A DNA stretch of 64,000 nucleotides, from contig NW_020312968.1 in NCBI RefSeq assembly GCF_003265705.1, positions 8,693,834 to 8,757,833 on the forward strand. The letters run 5' to 3'. How positions within the stretch are numbered: the first letter of the stretch is position 1; every line of letters begins with the position of its first letter. Both the position numbers and the translations under genes were made by a program. The notes under the pieces are model-generated. The model saw only the letters and a list, made by a program, of their open reading frames with translations, was not told the origin of the DNA and made no database searches. This document shows, in pieces, positions 59,492 to 64,000 of the stretch. Source of the stretch: Callorhinus ursinus. Its lineage: Eukaryota; Chordata; Mammalia; Carnivora; Otariidae.

Positions 59492-59665
59492 TTTTTTTAA
59501 AAAGATTATTTATTTGTTTAAAAAGAACAAGATAGAGAAAGAGAAACACTAAGGGAGAGTGAGGGGGAGAAGCAGACTCCCAATGAAGGGCTCTATCCCA
59601 GGACCCTGCAATCGTGACCTGAGCTGAAGACAGACGCTTAAACGACTGAGTCACCCAGGTGCCCC
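59492..59665 (-). mobile_element. Can-SINE, antisense, within old L1
   Basis: AAAGATTATTTATTTG tail side, GGGAGAAGCAGACTCCC, GCAATCGTGACCTGAGCTG and head CTGAGTCACCCAGGTGCCCC. Confidence 0.92.
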
Positions 59666-60942
59666 AAGATGGACATTTTAATAATATCCTTCCAATCCAC
59701 AAGCATGGGCTATCTTTCTGTTTATGTGTTTAATTTCTTTCATTGTCTTAGAGTTTTCAGAGTACAAGTCTTTCACTTCCTTGGTTAAATTTATTCCTAG
59801 GTATTTTATTCTTTTTGATGCAATTATAAATGGAATTGTTTTCTTAATTTCCCTTTGATTATTAGTGTATAGAAATGCAACACATTTCTTTGTATGTTAA
59901 TTTTGTATTCTACAAGTTTACTGAATTCCTTTATTCTAATAGGTTTGTTTTGTTTTTTGCTTGCTTTTTTGTGGGGTCTTTAGGGTTTTCTATGTATAGT
60001 ATCATGTTAAATGCAAATAGTGACAGTTTTACTTCTTCCTTAATGGTTTGGATGCTTTTTATTTCTTTTTGTTGACTGATTGCTGTAACTAGGACTTCCA
60101 GCACTATGTTGAATAAAAGTGATGAGAGTGAACATCCTTGTTTTGTTCCTGATCTTAGAGGAAAAGCTTTGTTTTTCACCATTGAGTATGATGTCAGGTA
60201 TGGGTTTGTTACGTGTGGCCTTTTAGAATGTTGAGGTATGTTTCCTCTATACCCACTTTGTTGAGAAATTTGTTTTTTGTTTTTAATCATAAATGCTCAA
60301 TTTTGTCAAAGATTTTTTTTGGGAAGCTACTGAGATGATTGTATGATTTTTAGTCTTCATTTTGTGAATATGATGTATCACATTGATTGACGACTACTGA
60401 AACATCCATGCATCCCTGAAATAAATCCCACTGGGTTGTGGTGAATGAATCGGAGTGTACTGTTGAATTTGGTTTGCTATTTTGTTGAGGATTTTTGTAT
60501 CTGTGTTCATCAGGGATGTTGGTGTGGAACTTTCTTTTTTTGTAGTGCTTTTGTCTGGTTTTGGTATCGGGGTAACGAATTTGGAAGGGTTCCTTCCTCT
60601 TTTATTTATTTATTTTTTTTGAGTAGTTTGGGAAGACTGGATAATAACTCTTTAAATGGTTGGTAGAATCCAACTGTGAAGACTTCTGGTCTTTGGCTTT
60701 TGTTGGTTTTGGTTTTGATTTTTATTATGCATTCAGTTGCATTACTACTAATTGGTCTGTTCAGATTTTTCATTTCTTTCTGATTCAGTCTTGAAAGATT
60801 GTATGTCTCTAGGAATTTATCCATTTCTTCTAGGTTGTCCAAGTTGTTGGTGTATAAATGTTCATAGTTTCCTGCAATCTTTTGTATTTGTTTGTACTTC
60901 TTAGGTTGTAACTTCTTTTATTTCTGATTTTTGAGTTCTCTT

Positions 60943-60946
<4 letters not shown>

Positions 60947-60990
<44 letters not shown>
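60947..60990 (+). repeat. (GT)22 microsatellite
   Basis: Twenty-two uninterrupted GT units inside the old L1. Likely length-polymorphic. Confidence 0.97.
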
Positions 60991-60993
<3 letters not shown>

Positions 60994-61442
60994 ATGCATC
61001 TGACTAAAGTTTGGTCAATTTTGTTTATCTTTTCAAAGAACCAACTCTTAGTTCCATGGATTATTTCATTGTTTTTTAGTCTCCGTTTCATTTATTTCTG
61101 CTTTGATAGGGAACATTTCATTCTACTAATTTTGGGCTGCTGCTTTTTCTAGCTCCTTTATGTGTACAATCAGGTTGTTTATTTGAGATTTTTCTTGTTT
61201 GTTGAGGTAGGCCTAAATCGCTATAAACTTCCCTCTTTGAACTGTTTTTGCTCTGTTCCAAAGATTTTGGAACTTTGTGTTTCCATTTTTATTTGTCTTC
61301 AGGTGTATCTAATACTGCCTTTTTGATTTCTTCATTGACCCATTGGTTGTTTAGTAGCATGTTTAACTTCATGTGTTTGTACTTTTTCTAGTTTTGTTTT
61401 GTTTTTTTAGTTTTAGAGCATTGTGGTTAAAAAAGATACTCC

Positions 61443-61625
61443 GGGGCACCTGGGTGGCTTAGTCGTTAAGCGCCTGCCTTCGGCTCAGGTCATGATCCCA
61501 GGTCCTGGGATTGAGCCCCACGTCAGGCTCCCTGCTCTGCCGGAAGCCTGCTTCTCCCTCTCCCACTGCTGTGTTCCCTCTCTCACTGTCTCTCTCTCTG
61601 TCAAATAAAATCTTTAAAAATAAAT
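61443..61625 (+). mobile_element. Can-SINE, well preserved, within old L1
   Basis: Head GGGGCACCTGGGTGGCTTAG, CTTCGGCTCAGGTCATGATC, GGAAGCCTGCTTCTCCCTC, then TCTCTCTCTCTGTCAAATAA and an A-rich tail. TSD-like GATACTCC / TATACTCC occurs on the two sides. Confidence 0.95.
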
Positions 61626-61659
61626 ATACTCCACATGATTTCCTTATCTTAAATTTTTT

Positions 61660-61826
61660 TTTTTTTTTTTAGATTTTATTAGAGAGACAGCACAAGTGGG
61701 GAGGAGAGGGAGAAGCAGGCTCCCCACAGAGCAGGGAGCCCAATGTGGGACTCGATCCCGGGACCCTGGGATGATGACCTGAGCCAAAGGCAGTCATTTA
61801 ACCGACTGAGCCACCCAGACACCCCG
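61660..61826 (-). mobile_element. Can-SINE, antisense, within old L1
   Basis: T-run, AGATTTTATTAGAGAGACAG, CAGAGCAGGGAGCCC and head CTGAGCCACCCAGACACCCC. Perfect 15-bp TSD TATCTTAAATTTTTT at 61645-61659 and 61827-61841. Confidence 0.95.
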
Positions 61827-62458
61827 TATCTTAAATTTTTTGAGACTTGTTTTGTGGCCTGACGTGTTAGCTGTTCTGGAGAACCCCATGTGCACTTGAA
61901 AAGGTGTATGGTGCTGTTTTCGGATGGAATGTTCTGTGTTTTCTGTTAAATCCATATGATCTAGTATGTCATTAACAGCCACCATTTCCTTGTTGATTTT
62001 CTGTCTGGATGATCTATGCATTGATGTAAATGATGTTGAACTCCCCTACTATTATTACCCTCATTTTCTCCCTTTATGTCTATTAATATTTCCTTTATAT
62101 ATTTAGGTGTTCCTCTGTTGGGTGCAGAGATATTTGCAATTGTCGCATCCTCTTGTTGGACTGATCACTTTGTCGTTATGTAATACCCTTCTTTGCTTCT
62201 TGATACAGTCTTTGTTTTAAAGTCCTATCTTGTCTGATAAAAGTATTGATAGCCTTGCTCCCCCTCCCCCATTTTCATTCACATGGAATATCTTTTCCAT
62301 TCCTTCACTCTGAGTCTGGGTGTGTCTTTGGATCTGAAGTGAGTTTCTTAGAGCCAGCATATGGATGAGGCTTTTTAAATCCATTCAGCCAAGCTGTGCT
62401 TTCAGTTGAGTCCAATTACATTAAAGTAACATTGATAGATATGTACTTAATATCATTT

Positions 62459-63355
62459 AAAAAAATTTTTAATTTTATTATGTTAGTCACCATACAGTAC
62501 CTCATTAGTTTTTGATGTAGTGTTCCATGATTGTTTGCGTATAACACCCAGTGCTCCATGCAAAACGTGCCCTCTTTAATACCCATCACCAGGCTAACCC
62601 ATCTTCCACCCCCTCCCCTCTAGGACCCTCAGTTTGTTTCTCAGAGTCCACAGTCTCTCATGGTTCATCTCCCCCTCTGAATCCCCCCCCTTCATTTTTC
62701 CCTTCCTACTTTTTTTTTTTTTTTAAACATATAATGTATTTGTTTCAGAGGTACAGGTCTGTGATTCAACAGTCCTGCGCAATTCACAGCGCTCACCATA
62801 GCACATACCCTCCCCAATGTCTATCACCCAGCCACCCCATCCCTCCCACCCCCACCACTCCAGCCACCCTCAGTTTGTTTCCTGAGATTAAGACTTCCTC
62901 ATATCAGTGAGATCATATGATACATGTCTTTCTCTGATTGACTTATTTCACTTAGCATAGTACCCTCTAGTTCCATCCATTTTGTTGCAAATGGCAAGAT
63001 TTCATTCCCTTTGATGGCTGCATAATATTCCATTGTATATACCATATCTTTATCCATTCATCTGTTGATGGACATCTTGGCTCTTTCCATAGTTTTGCTA
63101 TTGTGGACATTGCTGTTATAAACATTGGGGTGCACATACCCCTTCAGTTCTCTACATTTGCACCACTGGGTATTTACCCCAAAGATACAATTGCTGGGTC
63201 GTACGGTAGCTCTATTTTCAACTTTTTGAGGAACCTCCATACTGTTTTCCAGAGTGGCGGCACCAGCTTGCATTCCCACCAACAGTGTAGGAGGGTTCCC
63301 CTTTCTCTGTGTCCTCGCCAACATCTGTCGTTTCCTGACTTGTTAATTTTAGCCA
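62459..63355 (-). mobile_element. Younger L1, 5'-truncated, antisense, nested
   Basis: Same 3'-UTR type as 7589-8000 (GCGTATAACACCCAGTGCTC; CCATAGCACATACCCTCC), followed by antisense ORF2 3' sequence from about 62880. Minus-strand frames at 63058-63406 translate to the ORF2 C-terminal region but are broken. A 14-bp TSD with two differences, ACTTAATATCATTT (62445-62458) and ACTTAATGCCATTT (63356-63369), shows that it landed inside the older L1. Confidence 0.9.
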
Positions 63356-63369
63356 ACTTAATGCCATTT

Positions 63370-64000
63370 TATTAATTATTTCTTGGTTATTTTTGTAGTT
63401 CTTCACTGTTCTTCTCTTGCTTTCTACTCTTGTGGCTTTTCGTTAGTGTTATACTGGATTCCTTTCCCTTTATTTTTTAGGTATCTATTAGGTTTTTGGT
63501 TTGTGATTACCATGAGATTCATAGATAACACCCTATGTATATAGCAGTCTTTTTTTAAGTTGAAGTTTGCTTAATTCCAAAACATACTAAAAGCACTACA
63601 ATTTTACTCCCTCATCACCATGATGTATGTATGTATTGTCCTATTTTACATCCATATTTTAAATATATTGTGTATCCCCTGCCTAATTATTATAGATGAC
63701 TTTACTGCTAACTGGCTTTATAAGCAGTTGATCTACTACCTTCACTATATGTTTGTTTTTACCAGGGAAATTTTTTCTTTCCTAATTTTCTCACTTACAG
63801 CCTTTTCTTTTTTGCTTAAAGAAGTTATTGTAACGTTTTTTGTAGGGCCAGTTTAGTGGTGAATGAACTCCTTTAGTTTTTTGTCTAGGAAACTCCTTCC
63901 ATTGCAAGTGATAACTTTGCTGGGTAGAGTATTTTGGGTTGTAAGTTTTTTTGTTTTTGGTTTTTGTTTGTTTTCAGCACTTTGAGTATATCCTGCCACT
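63370..64000 (-). mobile_element. Continuation of old L1, antisense
   Basis: Resumes the old L1 with TTTCTTGGTTATTTTTGTAG, GGTTTGTGATTACCATGAGA, GGGCCAGTTTAGTGGTGAAT and CAGCACTTTGAGTATATCCT, which lie further 5' in L1M elements. It runs off the right edge of the window. Confidence 0.75.

Larger units (their letters stand above)
57838..62444 (-). mobile_element. Old L1, antisense: 3' UTR and ORF2 remnant
   Basis: Read antisense, 57838-58130 is L1 3' UTR (CATTTCATGCTGTTCAGTTG) and the rest is ORF2. Minus-strand frames at 58254-58533 and 59931-60290 translate to ORF2 C-terminal and reverse-transcriptase sequence. The RT catalytic box is decayed: [13 protein letters not shown] stands where an intact element has two Asp residues. 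Many stops and indels occur, so it is dead. It is interrupted by Can-SINEs at 59492, 61443 and 61660, and continues after the younger L1 at 63370. Confidence 0.85.

Noticed and set aside
59931..60290. 119-codon minus-strand frame with reverse-transcriptase similarity
   Set aside because: It is a decayed piece of L1 ORF2, with the catalytic Asp pair lost and stops on both sides. Annotated as part of the old L1, not as a gene.
48960..64000. Neighbouring gene SMC5 downstream of KLF9
   Set aside because: In human, SMC5 lies next to KLF9 on this side, but no SMC5 exon was recognised; the right flank is repeats and unique non-coding DNA.

Overview
This is mammalian nuclear DNA from a carnivore, most likely a caniform (dog/bear/seal/weasel side). 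The evidence is about nineteen tRNA-derived Can-SINE insertions, readable from their head (GCCTGGGTGGCTCAG) and their CT-rich, A-tailed ends, plus carnivore-type L1 3' ends. The recurring SINE wording 'CTTCGGCTCAGGTCATGATC' followed by 'CCAGGGTCCTGGGAT' is the caniform form. There are no bacterial genes, CRISPR arrays or functional tRNA/rRNA genes.

The window holds one protein-coding gene, KLF9 (Kruppel-like factor 9, formerly BTEB1), complete and on the + strand. It has two coding exons (25222-25726 and 45486-45715) that join to a 244-residue protein with a Sin3-interaction helix at the N-terminus and three C2H2 zinc fingers at the C-terminus. A 19.8-kb intron separates them. A CpG-rich, CCAAT-box promoter and a long 5' UTR with about nine upstream ATGs precede it, and a 3.2-kb 3' UTR follows, ending at paired AATAAA signals near 48.93 kb.

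Layout: 0-16.7 kb is intergenic DNA full of old L1/L2/MIR fragments, many Can-SINEs and one young truncated L1. 17.4-20.1 kb is a second, upstream GC-rich block with a consensus glucocorticoid response element beside an AP-1 site, about 5.3-5.9 kb upstream of the likely start region; this fits the published KLF9 nuclear-receptor enhancer. 20.1-24.0 kb is mostly unique AT-richer DNA with a perfect POU-dimer (MORE) palindrome. 24.1-48.96 kb is the KLF9 transcription unit; its first 13 kb of intron has almost no young transposons. 49-57.8 kb is intergenic with MIR, an old L1, an MLT1-like LTR and a second copy of a long ancient repeat. 57.8-64 kb is an old antisense L1 pierced by three Can-SINEs and one younger L1.

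I found no undescribed gene system. The observations most worth checking are regulatory: the GRE/AP-1 pair, the MORE site, clock-type elements and uORFs in the 5' leader, tandem Pumilio sites beside the poly(A) signal, and a 28-G tract in the 3' UTR.
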